Source: Apiospora phragmitis (Eukaryota; Ascomycota; Sordariomycetes; Amphisphaeriales; Apiosporaceae). Taken from it: a stretch of 64,000 nt of DNA. The first letter of the stretch is position 1, and every line of letters starts with the position of its first letter. The stretch is from assembly GCA_038363925.1 (NCBI GenBank), contig JAQQWL010000001.1:1116001-1180000 (forward strand), in the 5' to 3' direction. The notes under the pieces were generated by a model. That model was not told the DNA's origin, made no database searches, and was given only the letters and a program-made list of their open reading frames with translations. Both the position numbers and the translations under genes were made by a program. Shown piece after piece: positions 36,462 to 47,822 of this stretch.

Positions 36462-37815
36462 CCGAGGGCCGCCGCCACCGCCGGGCGGCGCGTTTTAGCT
36501 AACAAAATGAAAGGGGGCCGGAAAATAAATACGAGAAAGCATACCGGCCATCCTTGATGAAGCTGTAACGATACCACGTAGCCCCTATTCACTTGTTGAA
36601 GTAATATGGCTTCTTCTTTGTCTTTTTCTCTCCCTTATTTTGCATTGAGATACCACCCAATGATTTACTGGCTGGCTGGTTTAAATCTCTTCAGTTCGGC
36701 GTCTAGGACACTATTAAAAGCAATACATCACCGCATTATACTATTCACTACACTTAGCTATGTTTGCTCGTCTTTACTGTGTGAAGTCCCCCGGACTATT
36801 TGACCGCTTGTGTGTTCAGGCTGGGGTCAAGTCAATGAAGCCGATCGACTTAGATCAACCGTTTTGCCCGCACTTAGATGCGGTCTCTTATCTCCTTGCC
36901 TTCTAATCTACACTGTGGAAACAGACACTAACAAACGTGACTGTCTATAGTTTATAAGATTTTGCCAGGAAAATACACTTTCTCTATTTAACGATGTGTC
37001 ACAAGTCCGTAGAACATGGATGTGCTCACATCCTGCCCCTTAACGAGCACATAGGCTCAGCTTAAAGGGGCAAGTGGAAAGAAAGCGTTCCCATTAGTCC
37101 ATCATGCCTCCTTTTTCTCATATGTACAAACCCATCCATCCATCCCCCGCAACGCCCAACCAAGTTCGCCTTTGTTGTCGATAGTGTGTTATACACAATG
37201 CTGCAAAATAAAGATATTACGAAACACGGAGAATAACAAGCCGCCAGGCCCAACGGCGGGGGTTTCACAGTGTCTTCGTGTCTAGTCAAATTCGTTGGGG
37301 TATCTCGAGAAGGGGAAAAAGCGCCTCCGCTAGTAGTGGGAAGCAAAGAGAGGAAATAAATATTATTCGTCAATCTTGCTGGTTGGGTTTGCTCGCTCCG
37401 GTCCTGCCTGTTTGTTTGTGCCTGAATGGACAATGCCGAAAAATGTCAAGCGGGAAATTCACTGGCACAAGACCTCCCCTCCTGGGCACGCTGGCCGGAT
37501 GATTTCTCGTTTTCCCTCTAGTAGTCATTCCCCCTGAAAACGCCATGACAATGCCAATGCCTTCCGCTGTGGAATAATAGAAGAAACCCGGACCAATGTG
37601 AATGAAGTAAAAATGATGTGTGATTTGTTTATAGGAAATTCCAACTGCTGAGAGTAGCGACCGGTTGTTTTGCTCTGACTGTAAATCTGCTCTCGTTCTG
37701 CTTGCTGCCTGCATCTCTCTCTCTCTTTCTCTCTTTCGTATGATGATGATGATGTACAAGGTGATACATGGTCGACAGTTGCCATCTTAGACGTGGGATA
37801 ATACACCGGACGCTG
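36462..37815. other. convergent 3' intergenic region, no gene seen
   Basis: 1.35 kb between the 3' ends of the Hfl1-like gene (plus) and THO2 (minus). A CT-rich microsatellite (about 37,713-37,734) and a short (GAT)n run (37,741-37,754) lie near the THO2 end. The open frames here are short and their composition is repeat-driven. Confidence 0.5.
37713..37734. repeat. CT-rich microsatellite
   Basis: A run of (TC)n interrupted by TTT, in the 3' flank of THO2, followed by (GAT)n at 37,741-37,754. Confidence 0.75.
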
Positions 37816-40800
37816 CTAGCGCTGTCTCTGTCTCTTGTGGCTGTCGGGTGTCGGTGCCGAATAGCCTCCCTCCTCGCTTCGGCGCTTTCGGCTGCCACGC
37901 CCGCCGTCTTCGCCTCTCGGTTCTCTAGGCCTATGGTTCCTCGCCCCGCGGGGTTCCGCCAATTCCGCCCCCATGGCCGCCACCTCCTCTTCCGCCTCCT
38001 CCGCTACGCGAATGCTCTTCGTGTCGACCACTACCACCGTCACCGCGGTGGCGGGATTCCCGTCCTCCTCCGTCACCTCGTCCATTACCCACAACTTCGG
38101 CACGGCCACCGAACTGAGTGTCTCTAGCATTGCTCGAAGACGACTCCCGACCTGATCGCCGCGAAGAAAACTCTCTACCGCCATCTCTGACTCCACTGCC
38201 AGGCACGCCGGCGCCGGCTTCCCGCTCGTGGTAGTCTCGATGATCTTTTGACCTCGAATCACGGCTCGGGCTCTGGTCACGACTACGCGTAACGCGCTCC
38301 GATTGATCATGGTGACGCCGGCTTCGCTCGCGATCACCACGACCTGACCGTTCATCTCCATTAGCACCACCACGAGACGAGTTGGGCTGTTCAGCGCGAT
38401 CTGCGAAAGGCTCAGGCCGCTCGTGCACAGGCGTCGATACAGGTGATGCTCCTGTGAGTACCTGGGCATCAGACCCAGCAAGATTGCTGCGCGAACTGCG
38501 CCCTCGCAGACTGCCTCCACGGCCAGCTGGGTCTGCGCCAGAGAGAAGATTATTAATGCCAGCAAGCTGCCTCCGGCTGCCACCCTTTGCCCGGTCAGTA
38601 GATCCCGAAGGACCAGTTGGCACAGACGGGCTGTTATTTCTATCTGGGCCGGGGGTGATAGGTATCGCCCCCGAAGGCGGACGAGAGCCTCCATGGTTGG
38701 AAGGCATCGATGGTCTGTCTGGGGTCTGTAACGGTGGTAGAGACCTGCCGTGCTGAGATGGACCGCTGGGAGGCTGGTTTGCACCAATCTGATTCATACG
38801 ATCGGGGTGAACAGCGACAGAGTTGACCCCAGAACCAGGGAATGCTGGTTGTGGAGAAGACGGCTGTGCAGGAGCAACACCCAACTGCCTGAGGCGGTCG
38901 GGATGGATACCTGGGCCTGAACTATTGGGCACTGACGGGGAATTCGCGGGGGCATTTCCAGACCCGGCAGCCGGCGGGCCACGCCGTGGCCTCGAGGACG
39001 CAGGACCCGTAGGAGGAAGGTGCCTCTCGGGAGATGCTCCTCGTTGGGGAGCATCCATGTTCGGATATCTACCGTCACCACGGACAGGCTGCTGGTGGTT
39101 CTGCGGCGGCGGAGGACGTGTCATATTACGACCCCGTCCTCGTGGGCCTTCAGGGGTATTTGTTGGCATATCTGTCACTGACGGAATGGCGTTCAGTCTT
39201 CCATAATTGAGGTCCTGCTGGCTTGCTCGAAGGCGTTCGGCTTCCCCACGGGCCCCGGATGGAGTTGATTGAAAAACGTTGCCAACGTCTCGTGCCTTTT
39301 CCGTCGCACGGTCACCTTCGCGGTCAACACGATGGCCAGAAGAGAGCATCGCTTCGTTTCGGTCGTCTCTGGAAGGCGTTGAATGGTCCCCACGATACGG
39401 GCGAGATGGGCGATCATCCCGATTCTGCTCACCGGATCGTGTTTCGGAACGCTCTGTCTTGCGCGAGGGCGAATGGTGACGACTGCCACGATCCCGACTT
39501 TCCTCTCTTGACGGACGGCCTGTTGTCCTTGAATCGGCCATCAAGGCTGCGCGAGCGGGATTAACTAGTGGATCCGGTGCATCGGCACCTATAAGCCGTG
39601 CTCGTTCAGGATTGACTGTTGGACCCGGGATTTCGGTTTGCGCAGGAGGGGGCATCGATTTGGCATCCGGCTGTGCATCCCTTGCAACTCGGGCGGAATC
39701 TGTCGTACGCCCGCCAGTCGCTGAAGCTGCACGATCTCGTGATGATCGAGTCTCTCTATCATGGGTAGCTGGTGGCTCCCAGCGAGGTGGACCCTCGGTC
39801 CGTGGTGTGGTCCGATCTCGATCAGAACGTGACGCTTCCCTGGGAAGGCTATCCGTAGGGCGTCTATCGTTGCTGAAGGAATCTCTTGGCGGCCGAGTAG
39901 TTCTCGTGCCCTCGCTGGCTCTTGGATCTCGAGGTTCTCGAGGTTCGCGTGCATCTCGAGTGTCTCTTACATCCCTGCGCTCTCTTACATCTCGGTGTTC
40001 ACGCGGATGCCCGCTTTCAGCCACAGCGCGGACTTGGGCATATTCATCCTGTCTAAAATGGCCCGGAAGTGGCACATCAGGTCGATTCGGCAGCCCAGGT
40101 GGAAGGCTAGGTAAAGTCGATGACTTCAATGGTTCTCGCCTGCCGTTAGGAGCCGGACTCTGAGTTGACGGACGCGCAGTCGGCGTGCTCGGTCGACCTG
40201 GTCTAGCAAGCTCTGTCTTCTGTGGTAGCGTATTCGGCTTGTGCGAGGATGAAGGTAAAGCTTCATTATCTTTCCTCTGGGCGTCTGGCGAAGCTGCGGA
40301 GCCAGGTTTATGGTCCTTCACCTCGCCATCTTCGTCATCGGCAGTTGGTTTTGATCGTCCGGCAGTGCTATGGCAAGGTTAGGTAAGCTACGAAAACGCT
40401 TCAACTTTTGAAGCGACTCACCTCGTAGGCTTGAACTCTGGCGCATTGGGTCGGAGGCTTGGTGGTTTGCTTGCATCCGCGGCTCTCTTTTCTTCAGAAG
40501 TGTCACCGGTCTGCATGATGTTAGGATTTGACAATAAAGACAATGACCAATAGACACTTACGACGTTAGATCGGAAAGCCTGTACCATGACCCATCTGGA
40601 CTCGTGCTTTTTCAGAGCCGAAGCAGCTGTATTTGCCGTGACAGATAAGTCCACACGGTGGCCCTGGCCGTCTTCGTCGTTTTTGGTTGCTGCTTCACGC
40701 TCGGCGATCTTCTGCAGAAGTTGCATAAACTGTTTGCCCATGAAGTCGACAGCTGGGAAGTAATCGAGAGCTGCTTTAAGAATGGTTATGGCGTTGCGGA

Positions 40801-43800
40801 TATGCATCCATTCAGTTCCCTGAAGACAAGACCTGAGTGCTGCACACATATTTCTATGCCAAGTCCAGAGTTGGTCGCGGAAATGATCATGTTCCATCAT
40901 CGACGAAGGCTTGCCCTCCTCGTCAACTGTGATAGCAAACCCAGCGTGCTTGCCATTTCTGGTTGCTTCTTTCTCATAAGCATCCTTGCTCTTGTGCCAT
41001 TTTGCAAGGTCCCCAAGAGAAAGCTTGATGAAACGTCCCAAGAACTCAGCCTCGCGAATGCTGCAGCCAAAGAGCATAGATCGGAGTCTATTGACGCTGA
41101 AGAAGCGCTCATAGAGAGCCGTGATTTTGAAATTGGCCACCTGGTTGTCATGCAAGAATCTGATCATCTTGTGGCAGAAGTCTGCATCGCCTGGGGAGAG
41201 CAGCATTCTTGGGACAATGCATTCCTCGATCAGGACGTCGGCAATCATATTTTGTCTGTCCTTGCCGCCTGAAATCCAGGCTGGCGCAGATTTTAGCAGC
41301 ATAACCTTGGTTTTGCCTACTCTCTCCTTCACATGGTTCACTTCCGTGGTCAGCTTCGACGCAATCTGTGTAAGCTCGTCACGTCTGCGCCTGTTCTTGT
41401 CCTGGCCATTCTTGGTCATGTCGCTCCGGTCTTTTTTGAGGAAATCCAATTCCCTTGATATCCGTACAGTCTCAGCGTTGTAGCTGCTGGCTGGGATGCT
41501 GAGATCACTCGTCTGTAATGCCCAGAACAGAACATAGAATTCAGGACTGACCGAGCTCCATAGATCAGGAGGCAGTTGAGCTTGGACGGCTTGGATAATG
41601 GGATGCAGGACTTCTAGGAAATGATCTGGCTTCTGCGAGTTCGCGCTCGGGGTTGGGGGGCCCTCCATAGACGGCACTTTGTTGTCCTGGCCATCGATTG
41701 CCATCATATCCTCCGATGACTGTGATGCTACCAAGCCATTATTGGTATCGTCTTTGTTCTCCATAGGAATATCGCCTTCCACATCTGCTGCAGATTCAGC
41801 AGGTGTGCTCGACGAGAGCCTTCGACCCTTGAAACCAACCGCACCTGGGCCGGTCAGATAGTGGGCAAGACTGACACGTCCGATCAAAAAGGCCAAATCT
41901 GCATCGAGTCCGTACTCGGTCATGAGCTCGGAAATGCTGGGAACGAGATTATCGAACTCCTCGGGCTGAAGGTTGCTCCGCAGCAATTCTACATATTGAA
42001 CCAGGGCTTGTTGAGAGTCGTCAATGAGGGTTGCTATGTACTTGATGTGGGTATCACTCTCGGAAAGGTGATAGATGGCGGATTGTCTGTACTGTGCCAT
42101 ATTTGTCAGAAGCCGCGGGGCAAGTTCGGTTTGGACCAAGGCTTTCATAAAGCGAGAACCACTCTTGGCGGATTCGAAGCGTTTGTCTCCTAAGTTGATA
42201 AATGTCTGGCGCCTGAGCACCTCGCCGCCACTGAGCGCGGCCAGCTGAGCATCGGTAAAGTCGATATCCGAAACGATGCCACCCATGGAGGTGACCAGCT
42301 CGCGCAGGATGACTAGGTCGGTCGAGTTGCCGCGGGAAAGCTGGTCATTGACGTACTGGATAAGAGGAGTTGGGTTCATGTTGCCATAACGACGGAAAAC
42401 TTTTCCTGAGAACTTGGAGAGCGCTTGCAGCCATTTGCTTGTCAGGAGCACGGAGCCTTCTTGGGTCCTGCTGCGCTGTTTGCCACCGAGTGAGCTCATG
42501 AGCGACCATACCAGTACATCGTGACCGAGATCGGTGAAATACTTGGCACACTCGACGAACGCTTCGATTAGATTGCTGTAGGCTTCGATCTGGTCGAGCG
42601 CAACCTTGCAGACGATACCTGGCGAAAACAAGGCAACCTTGGCGAGGTGTTTGGCTGAGCTAGAAATATTCTGCAACGACAGCCGCTTCAGAATCGCCAA
42701 AGTGTCCAAGCGAGCGTATTTGAAAGCTTTCGTCATTGCCGGAACCCTGGAAATCTGCCCTTCGTAGCATTCGGCGTATATGTTATATCGCACCTGGCTA
42801 GGATAGTTTTTCAGAAGATTCCAGACAGCGTCAACAACATCGACATTGGAGGTTGCTAGGTTCAAGGCGGGAACAATAAGACGCTTCAATAGATCTTGCC
42901 ATCTGTCAATGTTCGATTGCGAAGTGTCTTGATGAAGACTTCTAGCGCCGATGGCTGTGAGTTTCTTCAGTAAGGCAGGTGATCTGCCGATATTCACACC
43001 AGACACATTTAGTAAGGTGCTGCAAAGTGTGAACACATCGTCGACCGTGTGGCAGACTGGGACGTTATCTGACCACTCCTTGAGATAGTACTCGTACGGA
43101 AGGCCCCTGTTGAAACCATTTGCGTGAGGCCACTTGAGAGGTTTTGGCGGTTCCCGCTCAGTCAGCTTCACGCTACCCTTGGAGACCCCTGATTGATCCG
43201 CGGCCAACTCCCGTTTGCAGATGTTACCTGCGAAAGGGGTGGTCTCTTTTGGTCGTGTGTCCTGGTAGACTTTCTCAATGGAATAAAGAAGGATACGGTT
43301 GATGGGTGAAATGATCTCATCAGGATACGCCTCCGTTAACCACGGAAAGCGCCCTAGCAGAAAAAGTGCTTCCGGAATGGCGCCAATCAGCAGAAGGTGC
43401 TGAACTAGATCTACTTTGAGGACCTCCTTGGGTTCAGGAATATTCTCTTCAAGTGCGGTCTTCGCGCTGGCGTCTTTGGAATCCGCCTCAGGTTTCGCGG
43501 CCTGAGGATCGCGAGTACGAGTGGGCAGCGTGGGAAGAGTGTCATCGGGCAATGCGCCAGCTCTGAGCAGCGCATTGGGCTCCACCCTTGCCTGTCTTTC
43601 TTCTCCTTCTCTTCGAGCTCTTGTGTACGTCTCTCCCTTACTGCATCCATCTTCTCATCCTCTGGCCACAGATGGGGATACAAGTCGGGAAGGGAGAAGA
43701 ACCCAACTTTAATCAAATAAGCTGCGAGATAGAACAGATTGGCGGGAATGATCTCGTCCTTGTCTCGTGCCTGTGAAGTATAGAAACGGAGCTTGAACCC

Positions 43801-45216
43801 GAACAGCTGGGCTGCTGTCTGGTTGCCACTTGGAGGGATAGTCTTGGTTGCCTTAATCCATTCTAGTTCGAACTCGGTCTTAGCTCGTGAGCTTGGTGCT
43901 GTGTTGAGGAATGATATAATGTCCGCATCTGTGGCTCGTCTACCTCCCAGCTCAAAGAAGGCGTCGAGGTGAGCCTCTCGGGCTCGGTCCCAGAAGGCGA
44001 TGTCGCGTTGCACTCGCCTCGAGTCCATGTCGGCTTGTTCGTCGGGTGTCAGCTGGAATGAGGCGCCTGGCAAAGCCCACCGAGGGAGACCGCCGGTGAT
44101 AACAGGGTCATAGTTCTCGATTTGACTTGATGGCCACCACGAACTGACCCTGAGGAACATAGTGAAGTAGCGGAAAGTCCTCATCATTGTAGAGGCAAAG
44201 ACGTCGATGACGATATCCAGGACACGGCCAACATCCATGTCGAACGTGCCAATCAGACCTTTGATACGCTCGAATCCAGCCTCGACACCTGCTCTAGTGA
44301 GCTGCTCTTGGTTTAAGCTATGCGGTGTCCAGTAAAGTTCTGTGATAAGCTTGGCAAAGCCCTCGGACTCTTCTCGAAGAAGGTTGTAATTGTTCTGGCG
44401 ATAAAGGATATTCGTCGCGTAGCGAATACCCATCCTTGCGAACGTATTCCGGACCAGGCCCAATTTATCTAGAACCGATACATCGAGCGCCTGTCTGAGA
44501 AGTTCGGGTGATACTTCAGAAGCAACAATGAAGTCGCGGAAACGAGGTTTGGAGGCTTCATCCTCGCTGTCGAAGAACATAGAGATGGTGTCAACAAAAA
44601 GGTCATGCGCATTAAAGGTGAAATCCATCCCCTGACTATCGTCAGTCTCAGGCTGTGGGCCGAGTATTTCCTTGATGCATGAGCCGGCCTCGGTTGGGTC
44701 AAGTCGATTCTCCATGACGACGCGAGTGAATTCTTGAGATATTGTGGCGATCTCTTCGACATCCTCGTCATTTCTCGAGGCAATGCCATGCTCAATAACC
44801 TCTTGGCGGCCGCTTTGCTTCCACGCCGACAAGCGAGGACTTGTCAGCACCGCGTATGTGTAGTTTGACGACATGACTGGAGACGGAGGAGGAGCCATGG
44901 ATACGGTGGGTGTTGCCGGCGGCGGAATATTCACGGACTGTGGCGCCTTTTGCGATGCTGAAGTGGACGGTCGGGCGACAGGCGAAGTGATGGGACCACG
45001 GTTGTTCATAGTCTGATTCGTTGACGCATTTGAATCGCGGCGCTCGGCATTTCTTGATCGCGTGTTTCTACCACCACCAGCATTACCGGATCGGCGGCGA
45101 TTGCCTCCCTCGTACCCATCTCGATCATGTTGAGCTAGAGAGGTATCTAGAGGCCGATGGGGGGATGGTCGAGGAGTATCAGAGGCTGGCTCGTTTCTCT
45201 TGCGCTTCGGAGGCAT
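37816..45216 (-). CDS. THO2: THO complex subunit 2 (two frame breaks)
   Basis: Tho2 is the large scaffold of the THO complex, which couples transcription to mRNP assembly and export and limits R-loops. The start at 45,216 reads MPPKRKRNEPASDTPRPSPH. Blocks such as TELYWTPHSLNQEQL, LVQHLLLIGAIPEALFLLGRFPWL, PPDLWSSVSPEFYVLFWALQ and ILKAALDYFPAVDFMGKQFM are typical of the Tho2 N-terminal and THOC2 domains. The last third is a disordered R/S/D/G-rich tail ending EEGGYSAPTPDSHKRQRQR. There are two introns, 40561-40511 (51 bases, GTAAGT) and 40421-40368 (54 bases, GTGAGT). Two one-base breaks occur: a CCC run at 43,585-43,587 needs one more base (giving DRQGVEPNALLRAG), and CCCCGCGGGG at 37,944-37,953 needs one fewer (giving PRARNHRPREPRGEDG). 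Corrected length is about 2,430 residues, normal for filamentous fungi. It is divergent from MET2. Confidence 0.92.
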
Positions 45217-46157
45217 TTTGAGCGTCGCGCAGGGTCTGTTCCGGGTTGGTCAGCAGCAGCTCGGGACGACTGATGGACAGGACGACCAAGATGCAAAGCG
45301 GTTTTCGAGATATCAAACGGAGAGACCTACTCAAGCTGCAAAGGACAAACGGAAGCCTCGATAAAGCTGCATCAACCACTTCCAGGCCTACGGCTGAACT
45401 GTGAATGTCGCGCTCCCGGTGTTGGGTACCATTCGGTGGTAGGTAGAAAGAATCGCACGTTGATTAATGGTCTAGGCGGGAAAAAGAACCTTGGTCCAAA
45501 GGCAAAGAGGGAACAAAGAAAACAGAGATGGGGGTTGTTGTACTGGAGACAAGTTATTCTTGTCTAAGATAAAAGAGTGCACCATACATGGATGGTTGGT
45601 CGGGCAAGTGGCCTTTCCAGAACAGATTAGGGTCGCGCAGCACTGGAAAGAGAAAGAAGCTCTGGTCGCAACTGGCCGGAAGTTGAGGCTGAAAGGTTGA
45701 TGTTGAAGCCGAATGGAGCTGGACGCGGCTCGCGTGGAGAATTGGCACGAAGAAGCTGCGATTGTAGGCTCTACAGATGAATTGTAGGTCAGGTCAGTCT
45801 CAGCCTCGCTGTTCTTCAAGGTCTGCAGCAGCTGCTCAATTGACTGCGACTGTGGACTGTGCCCACTCAACCACTGTGCTGCTCCAAAGTCTAAGGTACC
45901 TGCCATATGTACTTTATGTGGTTATACGCTACACGGGGGTGTGGCTCTAGACAGATATGGCGGGCTTGACTCATTGCGTGCTTTTGCCTCGACGTTTAGT
46001 ACATAACTGCGATCTACCTCCGGTTTTTCGACCGATATTAGGACCTGACGTTTTCATGTGTACCTACAGTATCTACCGGGCCATCCACAGAGACTTGTTT
46101 GCAAACCCTCTCAAAGCGCCCGAGACAGCATCTTAAACTGTGTGATTCCAATTCAAT
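45217..46157. promoter_or_regulatory. shared divergent region, THO2 / MET2
   Basis: About 0.94 kb separates the THO2 start from the first MET2-side ATG. Both promoters and leaders must be here. A minus-strand 144-codon open frame (45,906-45,472) lies in it. No named regulator site was recognised; the MET2 side carries an upstream ORF. Confidence 0.5.
45472..45906 (-). CDS. doubtful 144-codon open frame upstream of THO2
   Basis: I do not recognise it. The first 44 residues (MAGTLDFGAAQWLSGHSPQS, then IEQLLQTLKNSEAETDL) look like a genuine acidic, helical protein start. The remainder is Ser/Cys/Phe-rich and looks like translated leader sequence. It may be the first exon of a small gene, a leader ORF of the THO2 transcript, or chance. 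No reliable donor follows the protein-like part. Confidence 0.22.
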   Translation of the reverse strand: MAGTLDFGAAQWLSGHSPQSQSIEQLLQTLKNSEAETDLTYNSSVEPTIAASSCQFSTRAASSSIRLQHQPFSLNFRPVATRASFSFQCCATLICSGKATCPTNHPCMVHSFILDKNNLSPVQQPPSLFSLFPLCLWTKVLFPA

Positions 46158-46292
46158 ATGGCACTTGACGACAACGTCTCGAATGGCTCTAAGCCAAGAT
46201 TCGGTGAGTTACAACTACTCGATGGCGCTGTTTCCCTTCAAACCACCCGTATTCCGAGTTTCATCTTGCGCCAGCAAAAGTATGGTGACTGA
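46158..46292 (+). promoter_or_regulatory. 44-codon upstream ORF overlapping the MET2 start
   Basis: It opens at ATG 46,158 (MALDDNVSNGSKPRF) and ends KYGD with a TGA at 46,290-46,292. This is inside the first codons of MET2, whose ATG is 46,282, and in another frame. A ribosome that translates it would have to skip or back up to start MET2 at that ATG, so it could repress translation. Its existence is seen directly; a regulatory role is inference. MET2 could also start at upstream in-frame ATGs (46,099, 46,186 or 46,222). Confidence 0.4.
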
Positions 46293-47822
46293 ATACTTCC
46301 AAGAAAGAACTCGGCAGCAACCTGAGAATCCGTATGCTGCCATGATTCCGGACCAGGAAATCGCCATCATTCCCTCCTTCACGCTGGAATCGGGTGTCAC
46401 CCTGAACAATGTGCCCCTGGCATACACCACCCGCGGCAAGCTGTCCGCTAACCGGGACAATGCCATGGTCATCTGCCATGCCCTGACTGGGAGTGCCGAT
46501 GTTAGTGATTGGTGGGGCCCGCTGCTTGGCGGCCCTGGCCGTGCCTTTGATACCTCAAGATTCTTCATCATCTGTTTGAACAGCTTGGGTAGTCCATATG
46601 GCACGGCTAGCCCAGTCACCGCGAAGGATGGCGACCCGAGCAAGGAAAGATATGGCCCCGAGTTTCCTCTCACTACAGTTCGGGATGATGTCAAGTAAGT
46701 TGTTATAACAAGAATCTCACGTAGAGCCGAGCTGATTGCCTCCATAGGCTACACAAGATGCTACTGGACGATCTAGCCGTTCGCCAAGTGGCGACTGTCA
46801 TTGGTGGTTCTATGGGAGGCATGCTTGTTCTCGAGTGGGCATACTTCGGCAAAGACTATGTCCGCAGCATTGTACCCATCGCCACTTCCAGCAGGCACAG
46901 TGCCTGGGGAATTAGCTGGGGTGAAGCGCAAAGGCAGAGCATTTATGCTGACCCCAAGTACGATGATGGGTATTACTCTTTCGAGGATCCTCCCGTGACA
47001 GGACTAGGCGCTGCACGTATGTCGGCCCTGTTGATGTATCGCAGCAGGAACTCTTTCGAAGCAAGATTTGGCCGTAACATCCCGGATCCGGCTAGGCATC
47101 AGACCATTCGTGAGAAGCCACGCCCCAGTACCCCCTCGGAAGCTCATTTCCACATTCACAACGATGGACATACGGTTACGCGCACGAATTTATCACGCAC
47201 CAGCAGCGGATCGCTCCAGCAAGTCAAAGTCACCAAGGAAGCCGACGATTCATCCACCGATCCATCAGCCAAGGTGGAAGTGAACTCCCTGGACCCGCAG
47301 TTCTCCAGGCCTAAGCAACCCGTTGAAAGCCTCACAGGCGGCGACTCGGTTCCTACGACGACGTACTTTTCTGCCCAGTCCTACCTGCGTTATCAGGGCC
47401 AGAAGTTTGTCAAGCGTTTCGATGGTAACTGCTACATCGCCATCACGCGAAAGTTGGATACGCACGACGTTTCTCGCTACCGGGCGGACACTATTGCCGA
47501 GGCTCTAGCGCTCATTGAGCAACCGACTCTTGTCCTTGGGATCGAGAGTGACGGACTATTCACGTTTGCTGAGCAGCAGGAGCTTGCCCAACACATCAAG
47601 AATGCCAGACTTTGCGAGATCGTTAGCCAGGAGGGCCATGACGCTTTCTTGCTGCAGTTTGAGCAGGTCAATCGCCACATCTTGGACTTCCTTACCGAAG
47701 TCCTACCCGACATCATGCTCAAGGAGGGTGAGGCCGCTGCAGAAGTGGAAGCCGGTGTTGGCCAGATAACCAAATCGAGTGTATTTGGCGAAGCAGAAGT
47801 AGAAGACATCACTGCATGGTAG
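46282..47822 (+). CDS. MET2: homoserine O-acetyltransferase
   Basis: This enzyme transfers acetyl from acetyl-CoA to homoserine, committing it to methionine synthesis. Exons 46282-46694 and 46748-47822 (GTAAGT donor, 53-base intron) encode 495 residues starting MVTEYFQERTRQQPENPYAA. The alpha/beta-hydrolase fold is clear. GSADVSDWWGPLLGGPGRAF, NSLGSPYGTASP and GPEFPLTTVRDDVK are close to yeast Met2. The nucleophile Ser is in GGSMGGM (about residue 159), the Asp in GIESDGLF (about 406) and the His in QEGHDAFLL (about 435). An insertion of roughly 90 polar residues (about 265-350) sits in the lid, as in other fungal Met2. Paralogous serine acyltransferases exist in fungi, but the match to Met2 is better. 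The frame is open upstream to 46,099, so a longer N-terminus is possible. No frame break. Confidence 0.93.

Noticed and set aside
46099..46281. N-terminal extension of MET2 from 46,099
   Set aside because: The frame is open, but the extension lacks similarity to Met2. It is kept only as an alternative start.
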